This document shows, piece by piece, positions 28,695-38,571 of a stretch of 64,000 bases of DNA. How positions within the stretch are numbered: position 1 is the stretch's first letter; the number at the start of each line of letters is the position of its first letter. The stretch spans positions 1-64,000 of the forward strand of contig PAPM01000034.1 in the NCBI GenBank assembly GCA_002708905.1, read 5' to 3'. The notes below the pieces were generated by a model. It saw nothing but the letters and a program-made list of their open reading frames with translations, was not told the origin of the DNA and made no database searches. The position numbers were made by a program, and so were the translations under genes. Source of the stretch: Pseudomonadales bacterium. Lineage in GTDB: Bacteria > Pseudomonadota > Gammaproteobacteria > Pseudomonadales > Ketobacteraceae.

Positions 28695-31355
28695 TCACAC
28701 GCTGGGTGGGTAGGGTTTGTCTGCACTGATATTAAAGCGACGCAAGGCATCAGCCACTTTGCTGCGGCCTATAAGGCCCTTGTCCGCCAGAGAAGTCAGT
28801 GCCGCCACCGTGATGAAGTAACGATCCACTTCAAAGAAGTGCCGCAGCTGTTCCCTTGAGTCACTGCGGCCAAAGCCATCTGTGCCCAAGGCCGTGTAGT
28901 GGTTACGGACAAAGGGTCGAATCTGATCAGCATGGGTCTTGATATAATCCGATGCAGCGATCACTGGCGCCTTGCGGGCGCGCAGAGCCTTGGTCACATA
29001 GGGCACCTTGGGCTCTTCTTCCGGATGCAGCATATTCCAGCGCTGCTTCTCCAGTCCTTCGTTGCGCAACTGGGTGAAGCTGGTGACACTCCAGATGTCA
29101 GAAGTCACACTGTATACGTCCTGGAGGATTTCCGCAGCGGCTTCCACCTCCCGCAGAATGGAACCACTGCCCAACAACTGAACCCTGAGCTTGTTGTTGT
29201 CATCCCCCTCTTTCAGCAGGTACATGCCTTTGAGGATGTCTTTTTCCACCCCGGCGGGCATGGCAGGATGTTCGTAATTTTCGTTCTCCACCGTGATGTA
29301 ATAGAAAACGTTTTCCTGCTCCTGATACATGCGGCGCAGACCATCGTGCAGCACTACCGCCAGCTCATAGGCGTAGGCCACATCGTAGGCAACGCAGTTG
29401 GGAATGGTTGCTGCCAACACATGGCTGTGACCATCCTGGTGCTGCAGCCCTTCACCATTGAGCGTGGTTCGACCGGCAGTGGCACCAATGAGGAAGCCTC
29501 GTGCTTGCGCATCACCCGCTGCCCACGCCAGGTCGCCGATGCGCTGGAACCCGAACATGGAATAGAAAATATAGAACGGGATCATGGGGTGATTGTTGAC
29601 GGAGTAAGACGTTGCCGCGGCAATCCAGGCGGACATGGCACCTGCTTCGTTGATACCCTCTTCCAGAATACGACCCTTGATATCCTCCCGGTAATACATT
29701 ACCTGCTCGGAATCTTCGGGCTTGTACAACTGCCCCACAGCGGAATAGATTCCCAGCTGACGGAACATACCTTCCATACCGAAAGTACGGGCTTCGTCCG
29801 GTACAATGGGCACCACCCGCTCGCCAATGGATTTCTGCTTGATCAGGGAGTTCATCATACGCACCAAGGCCATGGTGGTGGACATCTCACGACCACCGGA
29901 ACCTTCCAGCAGGGGTCCGAACACGCCCAACTCGGGGATCTCCAGTTTTTCACTTTCAGTGCGGCGTGAAGGCAGATAACCGCCCAACGCATTGCGGCGC
30001 TCATGCAGATAACGCATCTCGTTACTGTCGTCGGCCGGACGATAGAATGGGATTTTTTTCAGCTCTTCGTCATTGAACGGCATGTCAAAACGGTTACGGA
30101 ATGCCTTCAGACTCTCCATATCCAGGGTCTTCATCTGGTGGGTCTTGTTAGCGGCTTCACCGCTGCCCATGCCATAGCCTTTAACGGTTTTCGCCAGAAT
30201 CACGGTAGGCTGTCCCTTGTGGTTCATAGCCGCGTGATAAGCTGCATAGACCTTGAATGGGTCATGGCCACCGCGATTGAGATGATAGATCTCATCATCG
30301 GACATGTGGGAAACCATGGCTTCCAACTCCGGATACTTGTTGAAGAAATGCTCCCGGGTATAGGCACCACCATGGTTTTTAAAGCTCTGGTATTCGCCGT
30401 CCACGCATTCTTCCATGCGCTTGCGCAGCACACCCTCGTTATCACGGGCCAGCAGCGGGTCCCAGCGCCGCCCCCAGATCACCTTGATCACGTTCCAGCC
30501 GGCGCCGCGGAATACCCCTTCCAATTCCTGGATGATTTTACCGTTACCCCGCACCGGACCGTCCAGGCGCTGCAGGTTGCAGTTCACCACAAACACCAGG
30601 TTATCCAGCTTCTCGCGCCCGGCCAGGGATATACAACCCAGGGATTCCGGCTCATCGGTTTCGCCGTCCCCGAGGAACGCCCAAACCTTACGGTCGTCCT
30701 TCTTGATCAGCTCCCGGTTCTGCAGGTATTTCATGAAATGGGCCTGATAGATGGCCTGAATCGGCCCCAGCCCCATGGATACGGTAGGGAACTGCCAGAA
30801 GTTGGGCATCAACCAGGGATGTGGATAAGAGGACAGGCCCTCCCGCCCCACTTCCCGGCGGAAATTCTCGATCTGCTTCTCCTGGATACGCCCTTCCAGA
30901 AAGGCGCGGGCGTAAATGCCGGGGGCCGAGTGCCCCTGATAGAAGATCAGGTCACCGCCAAAGGCCTCATTGGCCGCACGAAAGAAATGGTTGAAGCCCA
31001 CGTCATAAAGCGTGGCGGAGGAAGCAAAGCTGGAAATATGTCCCCCCAGCTCATCATCGGACAGGTTTGCCCGCTGCACCATGGCCAGCGCGTTCCAGCG
31101 AATCAGGGAACGAATGCGGCGTTCCATAAAGTGGTCGCCCGGCATCTGCGCCTGATATTCAGGGGCAATGGTGTTGATATAGGGAGTGGTGAGATCGTTT
31201 ACCTGCAAACCCGCCTGCCGGGCTTTTTCACCCATTCTGTCGAGGAGGTATTTGGCCCGTTCCGGCCCCTCGTTCTCGAGTACGGAAGCCAGTGCTTCCA
31301 GCCACTCCTGGGTTTCGACAGGATCACTGTCACCATAAAAACGTTCACGCGTCAT
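28695..31355 (-). CDS. aceE: Pyruvate dehydrogenase E1 component (homodimeric)
   Basis: An 886-residue thiamine-diphosphate enzyme that decarboxylates pyruvate and acetylates the E2 lipoyl group. GDGETDEPES with NLQRLDGPVRGN is the TPP/Mg binding motif at about 230-270. YHLNRGGHDPFKVYAA, EGINEAGAMSAWIAAATSYS and QHQDGHSHVLAATIPNC are family blocks. AGGAG precedes the ATG. It forms an operon with aceF; no pdhR regulator gene is adjacent. The two amp genes upstream lie on the same strand, 117 bases away. Confidence 0.97.
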   Translation of the reverse strand: MTRERFYGDSDPVETQEWLEALASVLENEGPERAKYLLDRMGEKARQAGLQVNDLTTPYINTIAPEYQAQMPGDHFMERRIRSLIRWNALAMVQRANLSDDELGGHISSFASSATLYDVGFNHFFRAANEAFGGDLIFYQGHSAPGIYARAFLEGRIQEKQIENFRREVGREGLSSYPHPWLMPNFWQFPTVSMGLGPIQAIYQAHFMKYLQNRELIKKDDRKVWAFLGDGETDEPESLGCISLAGREKLDNLVFVVNCNLQRLDGPVRGNGKIIQELEGVFRGAGWNVIKVIWGRRWDPLLARDNEGVLRKRMEECVDGEYQSFKNHGGAYTREHFFNKYPELEAMVSHMSDDEIYHLNRGGHDPFKVYAAYHAAMNHKGQPTVILAKTVKGYGMGSGEAANKTHQMKTLDMESLKAFRNRFDMPFNDEELKKIPFYRPADDSNEMRYLHERRNALGGYLPSRRTESEKLEIPELGVFGPLLEGSGGREMSTTMALVRMMNSLIKQKSIGERVVPIVPDEARTFGMEGMFRQLGIYSAVGQLYKPEDSEQVMYYREDIKGRILEEGINEAGAMSAWIAAATSYSVNNHPMIPFYIFYSMFGFQRIGDLAWAAGDAQARGFLIGATAGRTTLNGEGLQHQDGHSHVLAATIPNCVAYDVAYAYELAVVLHDGLRRMYQEQENVFYYITVENENYEHPAMPAGVEKDILKGMYLLKEGDDNNKLRVQLLGSGSILREVEAAAEILQDVYSVTSDIWSVTSFTQLRNEGLEKQRWNMLHPEEEPKVPYVTKALRARKAPVIAASDYIKTHADQIRPFVRNHYTALGTDGFGRSDSREQLRHFFEVDRYFITVAALTSLADKGLIGRSKVADALRRFNISADKPYPPSV

Positions 31356-31472
31356 AAAGACAAAACTCCTGGTCTACGAGGGCTTTTGGCCCTGCATTAC
31401 ATTCCGTCATTCTCAACAGTATAGGATTGGGATGACACTTCTGGTCACCTGGGATCCGGATGGTGTTCCGGC

Positions 31473-32339
31473 TCAGGCAATAATGGTTAGCACCGCAATA
31501 ACGACCAACCAAAAAATGAACACATTGCTGCGCAAATCTTGAACAGCATGAAGACGACGGGCTCCCTCTGATGCCATATCTTCATCGCTCATGGGCAGCT
31601 CCTGGAAATCCAATCCCATTTTTACTGCCAGCTTAAGCACCACTTCCGCCTCTCGATCAGTTGCCCGAAAGCGGCGAAGCGCTACCGCAACCACTTTGCC
31701 GTTGAAGCAAAGCGCCGCAATGGTCAACGCAATGGCCCGGGCAGGAACCCCGTCCAGTGCGTACAAAAATTCCGTTCCTATTTTTTTCCAGCCCGGGCGT
31801 TCGTTGTCGTCATCACCCCGCTCCAACAGCGAGGTCAGCACATACAACACGAGACCGGCCAAGCCAAATATGGCAAACCAGAACAAGGGGGCAAACAAAG
31901 TCTGGTTAATTCTTACCCAGTACTGGGTAATGGTCTGATTCAGCAGCTGGCTGGGGCTGACCATACGCCCGTAATCAAAACTGCTGGAGCCATGTTCATA
32001 AGCCGCCTGCCATTCCTGATTACGCCAGCGTTTCAGAAAAGGCGTTAATGCCGCTTCCACCTTGCGATAATCCAGGATGGCCACAAACACAACGACCGCT
32101 GCCACCGCCTCCAAAAATGAGAAAAACCAGCGATCGTGCATTTCTGCAAAATACCAGGCCAGCAAAACAGGGGGCAGGATATAGAAGCCGTAGCCAAGGG
32201 CCGGATGAGCATTGTTCAGGAAGGACAGCTGCTGAGCCCGTTTCATGTAGGCCAGACCCCATTGGCAGTCGGCGAAATAGCTGGGCACATACGATTCCTT
32301 AACGCCCCATAGCGCCACCAGTAATGCCAACAGTGTCAT
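31473..32339 (-). CDS. ampE: Regulatory membrane protein AmpE
   Basis: A 288-residue inner-membrane protein of the AmpE/CobD-like fold. An N-terminal helix (LLALLVALWGVKESY), YFAEMHDRWF, YEHGSSSFDYGRMVSPSQLLNQTI and FWFAIFGLAGLVLY are visible, with a last helix at the C-terminus. AmpE is encoded with AmpD in many gammaproteobacteria and is linked to beta-lactamase control, but its exact activity is not settled. It follows ampD by 74 bases on the same strand, and aceEF follows it, the E. coli order without pdhR. Confidence 0.88.
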   Translation of the reverse strand: MTLLALLVALWGVKESYVPSYFADCQWGLAYMKRAQQLSFLNNAHPALGYGFYILPPVLLAWYFAEMHDRWFFSFLEAVAAVVVFVAILDYRKVEAALTPFLKRWRNQEWQAAYEHGSSSFDYGRMVSPSQLLNQTITQYWVRINQTLFAPLFWFAIFGLAGLVLYVLTSLLERGDDDNERPGWKKIGTEFLYALDGVPARAIALTIAALCFNGKVVAVALRRFRATDREAEVVLKLAVKMGLDFQELPMSDEDMASEGARRLHAVQDLRSNVFIFWLVVIAVLTIIA

Positions 32340-32413
32340 CCAGCACTCCTTCTTGTTATTAATTAATAGCCTAACAGATTATTGCCATCTTTCCCGAAAA
32401 AACTGTTTACAAA

Positions 32414-32962
32414 TCATGACAATCCAAGCGCTTTGTTCAACTTGTCCCAATCAAAGTGAGGGCCGGGATCGGTCTTGCGCCCAGGCGCTATATCACTGTG
32501 CCCTACGAGCGCATCCGGCTTGATTTTCGGATAGTGAGAAACCAGCGTTTCAATCACCTGTTTTAATCGCTCGTATTGAACCGGCTCGTAGGCACTGTCA
32601 TCGGTCCCTTCCAACTCAATGCCGATAGAAAAATCATTACAGTTTTCCCTTTCACCATAGCAGGATTTACCGGCATGCCAGGCCCGCTGGTTAAAGGGGA
32701 CAAACTGCACGATCTCACCATCGCGACGGATCAACAGATGAGAGGAGACCTCCATCTTATGGATCTCCTCAAAATAGGGATGTTCATCCGCACACAGGCA
32801 GTTCTGAAAGAATTGCTCTATATGGTTACTGCCATACTGCCCCGGCGGCAAACTGATGCAATGGATAACGATAAGGTCCGGTTCGATTCCCACCGGGCGC
32901 TCATTGCAATTGGGTGACGGCACCTGCTTTGCCCCCACCAACCAATGATCTTTGATTTCCAC
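32414..32962 (-). CDS. ampD: 1,6-anhydro-N-acetylmuramyl-L-alanine amidase AmpD
   Basis: A 182-residue cytoplasmic zinc amidase that removes the peptide from anhydro-muropeptides during wall recycling. LIVIHCISLPPGQYG has the first zinc His, SSHLLIRRDGEIVQFVPFNQRAWHAGKS the central part, and VGHSDIAPGRKTDPGPHFDW the second His and Asp ligands. No signal peptide, as expected for the cytoplasmic form. Loss of AmpD raises AmpR-inducible beta-lactamase; neither gene is visible here. Confidence 0.95.
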   Translation of the reverse strand: MEIKDHWLVGAKQVPSPNCNERPVGIEPDLIVIHCISLPPGQYGSNHIEQFFQNCLCADEHPYFEEIHKMEVSSHLLIRRDGEIVQFVPFNQRAWHAGKSCYGERENCNDFSIGIELEGTDDSAYEPVQYERLKQVIETLVSHYPKIKPDALVGHSDIAPGRKTDPGPHFDWDKLNKALGLS

Positions 32963-33033
32963 GAATCATTTCCTGATAACTGATGTACCCTTTATTGAGC
33001 CCCTTAAGTTACAGGAAAAAATGAGTCGCAGGC

Positions 33034-33058
33034 AAAAAAAAGCTGCCACTAGGGCAGC
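33034..33058 (-). terminator. Rho-independent terminator after the DUF1631 gene
   Basis: On the minus strand GCTGCC / GGCAGC form a stem with a 5-base loop followed by eight Ts. It separates the DUF1631 transcript from ampDE. Confidence 0.87.
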
Positions 33059-33114
33059 CAGGAAGGGTGTAAAAAGAAAGGATTCGTGACAGTGAAATTC
33101 TGAAAATGAATTCT

Positions 33115-35469
33115 TTACAGATTGGCCTCTTTGACCTTGCGCAGATTGCCAATCACATTCTGTAACGCCCGATCGAACAACAGAGAATCTTCGAGAATCA
33201 GCACTTCACCTTTTTTCAAGGCGTGGGCCAAGCCCAGAGTTGTTTTCTCATCAATCTTCACACCAGTTCGGTTTACAAATATCATCTTGTCGGCTGACTT
33301 GATATGGGCTGCCAGCTTGCAGCGGGTCTTGTTGCCGGCATCGCCACGAAACTCCAACCAGGCGCCCACATTGAGCTTCTTGGCTTTCTGCAGATAAGGA
33401 TCATTGTCGGGCAGTGCCTCCAGCTCCGCATCCGGAATGGCGGCGGCCGTTCGGGTGATGTCCAGAGCGGTCACCTTGCCCCGCTCCGGCAACACCGGGG
33501 AAGCGCCCATACGCTCCATATCTTCAGTAACTGCGGCCACCAGGTCTTTGGCCGGATCCTTACGATCGTCCAGATGCTCCGGAGTCTCACCTCGCAGCAC
33601 CTGCATTTGCAGTTGCTCAAGTTCAGTCAGCATCTCGCCCATTTCAAACGGGTTGAACGATACACTGTTCAAGCCCTGGCGCAAGTTTTTCAGCAGGATA
33701 GGAACGATGTTGAACAGTTTTTTGCGTGCCGCGTCATCTTCCGTGGGCGCCACGCTCAGCAACAGATGATCGATGGTTTTGACCGCACCCAGCCAGTTGT
33801 TGCTCTCCGGGCCATACTTCAGAAAAACCAGTTTCAATACAGCCATCCAACCTTCCGTCAGCAACCGCACCACCACTTCCGGAACGGTTTTTCCATCCAG
33901 ACGCTTGCGCACGGTTTCCAGGGCGGTTTTCTCTGCCAACTGGGCTTTTGCCTTGCCTTCTTCCGCCGCCTTGGTACGCTGCTCAATCATCTGGGCACGA
34001 CGCACCTCAGTCTGCATAAACTGGGTGAAGTCATGCAACAACTCGTCAAACAGCGCGGCATCTTTTTCGTATTCACTGAGAATGCGTTGAGCCGTGGACT
34101 GGATTTTCTTGAACACCATATCCTTTTGCAGCTGGTCAGCATCTTCAGTCAAACCAATGCCGGCACGGGCCAATTCATTCAGCAGCTTGCGGGCAGGATG
34201 ACCACCGCGGCTGAAGAAACTGTAATCCTGAATCGCCAGTTTCAGATAGGGTATCTGCAAGCGGCCAATCGACGCTTTTACCGGAATCGGCAGGTTGTCA
34301 TCATCCAGAATAAAGTCGAACAACATGGATACCAGATTAATGACATCGGTATCGGTTTGCCCCACTTTCTCAGGGCCCTGCTGATTTTCCCGTTGACGCA
34401 GCATGTTGGAAACCACACCACGCACGTTGACCTTGGGCAGACTGACCTTACCGCTGACGACATCGTCACCCTGAGGTTGAACCTGCTGTACCCGGGACAG
34501 CATGTCGAACAGCTCAGCATTCGTCATCTCCCGAGCGTTTTCTGCCGCTGAACCAATCGGTCCGGAGACCATATTGGTCACCGTAGGCACATTGCGAACG
34601 GATGCCAGCAGGGTCTGCAATTGGGTGAAGAACTCATTGGCCGCTTGCTTGGCGGCGCTTTCCTGGGGCTCTGCTTTCTGTTCTTCCTGTTTGGATTCCT
34701 TGGCACGGCGACGCACTGAGGAAAGCTTAGGTGTTCCCTTTAAATCAGGGAGCACACCGGCCTCGGCCAAAACCGCATTGGCTGTATCCAACACCACGTC
34801 ATAATCAGATACCACAAACTTGTCGAACAGCTTGTACAACACAAGTCGCTTCTTGATATCACACTGAACGATTTGTGTAGCGCTATTGAAGGCTTCGCAA
34901 ACTTGTTGGGGATGGAACGGGTTGTTCTTCTCATTGACTTTGACATGAGAGTGAACCAACAACGCTTCCATACGGGTATTCAGCTGGTAAACCTTGTCTG
35001 AAAACTTGCTTTTGGCTTTGGCCACCATACCGTCCAAAGCCACATTCATTTCCAGATCGTCATCGGCAACCAGTGACAATCCTTCCAATGAGGAAACCGC
35101 TTCCAGTGACACACCGTCCGCCGCAGAATGGGGTAGTTTCTTAAACAGTACATTGAGTTTTTGATAGAAATTACGCTCAATCTCTTTGCGATTGAGGCGT
35201 AACTGGCGCATGGTTTCGATGTAAGCGTCTTTGTCCTTTTCGCTGTCCGCTTTTTCTGCGTACTCAAAGAAGGTATCGTCCGCTTTATCAAACACGTCGG
35301 ACAGAAGCTGATGCAACTCTTCCAGAGCCGCACGGCGTGCCTTCATCAGCACACTGGGCAGACCAGCATTCTGTTGGGCCTTTTCATTCTGCATGGTGTT
35401 CACTGAACCATTGAGGGAAGCCGACATCCCATTTCCATTGACACACCGAAGTTCTGGCTTCTGATTCAT
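33115..35469 (-). CDS. DUF1631 family protein with PilZ-like C-terminus
   Basis: A 784-residue cytoplasmic protein of the DUF1631 family. It is helix-rich, with a long charged coiled coil near residues 480-530 (QTEVRRAQMIEQRTKAAEEG). The last 90 residues (NVGAWLEFRGDAGNKTRCKLAAHIKSAD ... NRTGVKI) read like a beta-barrel of the PilZ kind, although the RxxxR motif of c-di-GMP binding is not obvious. In pseudomonads the same family sits between ampD and the pil genes, as here. Biochemical role is unknown. An alternative start lies at a Met 14 residues in. A 15-base palindrome sits about 100 bases upstream. Confidence 0.85.
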   Translation of the reverse strand: MNQKPELRCVNGNGMSASLNGSVNTMQNEKAQQNAGLPSVLMKARRAALEELHQLLSDVFDKADDTFFEYAEKADSEKDKDAYIETMRQLRLNRKEIERNFYQKLNVLFKKLPHSAADGVSLEAVSSLEGLSLVADDDLEMNVALDGMVAKAKSKFSDKVYQLNTRMEALLVHSHVKVNEKNNPFHPQQVCEAFNSATQIVQCDIKKRLVLYKLFDKFVVSDYDVVLDTANAVLAEAGVLPDLKGTPKLSSVRRRAKESKQEEQKAEPQESAAKQAANEFFTQLQTLLASVRNVPTVTNMVSGPIGSAAENAREMTNAELFDMLSRVQQVQPQGDDVVSGKVSLPKVNVRGVVSNMLRQRENQQGPEKVGQTDTDVINLVSMLFDFILDDDNLPIPVKASIGRLQIPYLKLAIQDYSFFSRGGHPARKLLNELARAGIGLTEDADQLQKDMVFKKIQSTAQRILSEYEKDAALFDELLHDFTQFMQTEVRRAQMIEQRTKAAEEGKAKAQLAEKTALETVRKRLDGKTVPEVVVRLLTEGWMAVLKLVFLKYGPESNNWLGAVKTIDHLLLSVAPTEDDAARKKLFNIVPILLKNLRQGLNSVSFNPFEMGEMLTELEQLQMQVLRGETPEHLDDRKDPAKDLVAAVTEDMERMGASPVLPERGKVTALDITRTAAAIPDAELEALPDNDPYLQKAKKLNVGAWLEFRGDAGNKTRCKLAAHIKSADKMIFVNRTGVKIDEKTTLGLAHALKKGEVLILEDSLLFDRALQNVIGNLRKVKEANL

Positions 35470-35815
35470 GGCTGTTAGCCTCGTCTATGCGCACATACAT
35501 CTTTTACACAAAGTCCACTCAACATCCATTTAACTGCGAGCGTGATCCTGTCTCTTCTGTGCCGACTGACAAACTTTGTCATCTTTTGAAAGATTGCAAC
35601 ACGTCAATAGCAGTATAGGTGTGATTTTGTAACGTACCTGTCGGATGAGAGCTATTTGGGACCTGGATCACAAAGAAAAACGTCTATTTTTTGAGCTTTT
35701 TCTGCCGTTTTTTTGACGGAAAAAATGACTAACCAATAACCCTTTGATATTCGTAAAAAATGCAACTTTGGCGTAAAATCGCCCCACACTAACTAATCAG
35801 TTTCAGGTGGGCGGG
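35470..35815. other. Divergent control region of the DUF1631 and symporter genes
   Basis: About 345 AT-rich bases. A perfect palindrome TGACAAACTTTGTCA lies at 35567-35581. On the minus strand TTGACG is near base 35610 with a poor -10; on the plus strand TTGACG at 35713 also lacks a good -10. No gene or repeat is seen. Confidence 0.5.
35567..35581. promoter_or_regulatory. Palindrome TGACAA-N3-TTGTCA upstream of the DUF1631 gene
   Basis: A 15-base perfect palindrome, TGACAAACTTTGTCA, sits about 100 bases before the DUF1631 start. A near copy lies in the pilin/pilB control region. It looks like a regulator operator; the protein is unknown. Confidence 0.4.
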
Positions 35816-37153
35816 ATGCAAAACCTAACCGAATTCCTTTCGTGGCTTAGTGGCAATATCCTGTGGGGCGCCCCCATGTTGATCGCGCTTTCGGTAACCG
35901 GCATCGTACTGACTGCAGGGTTAAGGTTCGCCACCATCCGCAAAATCCCGTACGCATTCCGCCTGCTGATAAAGGGTAGGCACTCTACTGAATCCGGGGA
36001 TATCCCCCCCTTCAGCGCGCTGATGACCGCCATGTCAGCCACAGTGGGTACGGGGAACATTGCCGGGGTGGCCACGGCCATTGCCATGGGTGGTCCGGGG
36101 GCCCTGTTCTGGATGTGGAGCATTGCCCTGATCGGCATGGCGACCAAATACAGCGAGGCGGTGCTGGCCGTGCGCTTTCGGGAGCAGGACGATCGGGGCA
36201 ACTATGTGGGCGGCCCCATGTACTACATCAAAAATGGCATGGGGAAAAACTGGGCCTGGCTCGGCAGTTTGTTTGCTTTGTTTGGTCTACTGGCCGGTTT
36301 TGGTATTGGTAATACGGTGCAATCCAATTCGGTGGCAGACGCCCTGGAAGCCACTTATAGCATCCCCCATCCTGTAACCGGCGGCATCCTGGCGATCATC
36401 GCCGGCCTGGTATTGCTCGGTGGCATCAAGCGCATTGGCCAGGTGGCTTCCAAACTGGTTCCGACCATGGCGTTTCTGTATGTCGCTACTGGTCTGATTT
36501 TTATCCTGCTGAATATCCAGGCAGTACCTGAAGCCATTGTTCTGATTGTGGACAGCGCCTTTAACGGTCACGCGGCTGTGGGTGGCTTCGCCGGAGCAGG
36601 CATCATGGCCGCAATTCGCTTTGGTGTTGCACGCGGTGTGTTTTCCAACGAGGCCGGCCTGGGCAGCGCCCCCATTGCCCACGCGGCGGCGCAGACCAAT
36701 GATCCTGTCAAACAGGGCTTTATCGCTATGCTGGGCACCTTTATCGACACCATTATTATCTGCTCCATCACCGGCCTGGTGATCGTCATGAGTGGCGCCT
36801 GGACCCAGGGCGCAAGCGGTGCCGAACTTACCCAGCAGGCATTCGACATCCTGGGTTACAACTACGGCGCCCATGTGGTTGCTATTGGTCTGGCCCTGTT
36901 TGCCTTTACCACCATTCTGGGCTGGAGCTACTACAGCGAACGCTGCGCGGAGTATTTGTTTGGTACCAGTGTGATCATGCCATTCCGGTTACTCTGGATT
37001 CTTGCCATCCCTGCTGGCACCATACTGTCCCTGGATTTTGTCTGGCTATTGGCGGATGTATTAAACGCCATGATGGCCATACCCAACCTGATTGCCCTGC
37101 TGGTGCTATGCCCGCTGGTATTCAAACTGACCAAAGAATATTTCAATAAGTAG
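35816..37153 (+). CDS. Sodium:alanine/glycine symporter (AGCS family)
   Basis: A 445-residue inner-membrane transporter of the alanine-or-glycine:cation symporter family. GLRFATIRKIPYAFR, FSALMTAMSATVGTGNIAGVATAI, GPGALFWMWSIALIGMATKYSEAVLAVRFRE and GVARGVFSNEAGLGSAPIAHAAAQTN are family signatures, and about 11 helices can be counted. AGGTGGG lies just before the ATG; an in-frame start three codons earlier is weaker. The gene sits between DUF1631 and nadC, where related genomes have nothing, and 19 bases before nadC. Confidence 0.93.
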   Translation: MQNLTEFLSWLSGNILWGAPMLIALSVTGIVLTAGLRFATIRKIPYAFRLLIKGRHSTESGDIPPFSALMTAMSATVGTGNIAGVATAIAMGGPGALFWMWSIALIGMATKYSEAVLAVRFREQDDRGNYVGGPMYYIKNGMGKNWAWLGSLFALFGLLAGFGIGNTVQSNSVADALEATYSIPHPVTGGILAIIAGLVLLGGIKRIGQVASKLVPTMAFLYVATGLIFILLNIQAVPEAIVLIVDSAFNGHAAVGGFAGAGIMAAIRFGVARGVFSNEAGLGSAPIAHAAAQTNDPVKQGFIAMLGTFIDTIIICSITGLVIVMSGAWTQGASGAELTQQAFDILGYNYGAHVVAIGLALFAFTTILGWSYYSERCAEYLFGTSVIMPFRLLWILAIPAGTILSLDFVWLLADVLNAMMAIPNLIALLVLCPLVFKLTKEYFNK

Positions 37154-37166
37154 ACTGTTAAAGTAG

Positions 37167-38009
<843 letters not shown>

Positions 38010-38010
38010 G

Positions 38011-38027
38011 AAAACCCGCCGGGTTTT
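38011..38027. terminator. Short terminator between nadC and the first pilin gene
   Basis: AAAACCC-GCC-GGGTTTT is a 7-base perfect stem with T/A flanks, lying exactly between two converging genes. Short, so termination may be partial. Confidence 0.55.
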
Positions 38028-38028
38028 A

Positions 38029-38487
38029 CTAAGGCTCTTCACAACCCGTAGGCAAATAGCTTGTTTTCCAAGCCGTTGCCGTCGCGCCATTGATAATACA
38101 ATCCCAACTACCATCCACCGTGCGGTTCATGGTTACAACAGTATTAGCTATTCCCGTGGACGCATCACGCCCCAAGGTAACCGAAATAAATCCGCTACCA
38201 TCACCGCCAGAAAAGTCAGCTATATCTGTCGCATCGGCGCCAGTGGTTATGTTGGATACCACATAATTCAGATCACCATTTACAATGTTATAATCGCCGC
38301 GAATAAGGCGCTCCTCCACTGTTACCCGGTACTGGCCAAGCTCTGATACAGCCCGACCGACCTGTGTGCGTGCTATGTAATCCTGATATTGTGGAATTGC
38401 AATCGCTGCCAAAATCCCCAAGATAGCGACCACAATCATCAACTCAATCAATGTAAATCCGTGTGCTGAATTCTTATGTTCCGCCAT
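38029..38487 (-). CDS. Type IV pilin (second copy)
   Basis: A 152-residue type IVa pilin. The prepilin leader MAEHKNSAHG is cut before [32 protein letters not shown], the standard N-terminal helix with Glu5. Two cysteines near the C-terminus (WDCIINGA ... LPTGCEEP) form the usual D-loop. AAGGG lies upstream of the ATG. It follows the other pilin gene on the same strand, beyond a strong terminator, so expression may depend on read-through or an own promoter. It could be an alternative major pilin or a minor one. Confidence 0.9.
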   Translation of the reverse strand: MAEHKNSAHGFTLIELMIVVAILGILAAIAIPQYQDYIARTQVGRAVSELGQYRVTVEERLIRGDYNIVNGDLNYVVSNITTGADATDIADFSGGDGSGFISVTLGRDASTGIANTVVTMNRTVDGSWDCIINGATATAWKTSYLPTGCEEP

Positions 38488-38518
38488 AATTGTACCCTTA
38501 TTCCGAAAGATTCACCCC

Positions 38519-38549
38519 AAAAAAAGGGGGAGCATTTCGCTCCCCCTTT
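38519..38549 (-). terminator. Rho-independent terminator after the first pilin gene
   Basis: On the minus strand AAAGGGGGAGC / GCTCCCCCTTT with a 5-base loop is followed by seven Ts. It lies between the two pilin genes. Confidence 0.9.
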
Positions 38550-38571
38550 GATGCTTCCTAGCTACCTTGTT

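Noticed and set aside
27244-28713. A 489-codon frame opposite aceF
   Set aside because: Ala/Ser/Thr/Pro-rich low-complexity product created by the lipoyl-hinge codons on the other strand.
30003-31424. A 473-codon frame opposite aceE
   Set aside because: Antisense to a highly conserved enzyme; no domain, no ribosome site.
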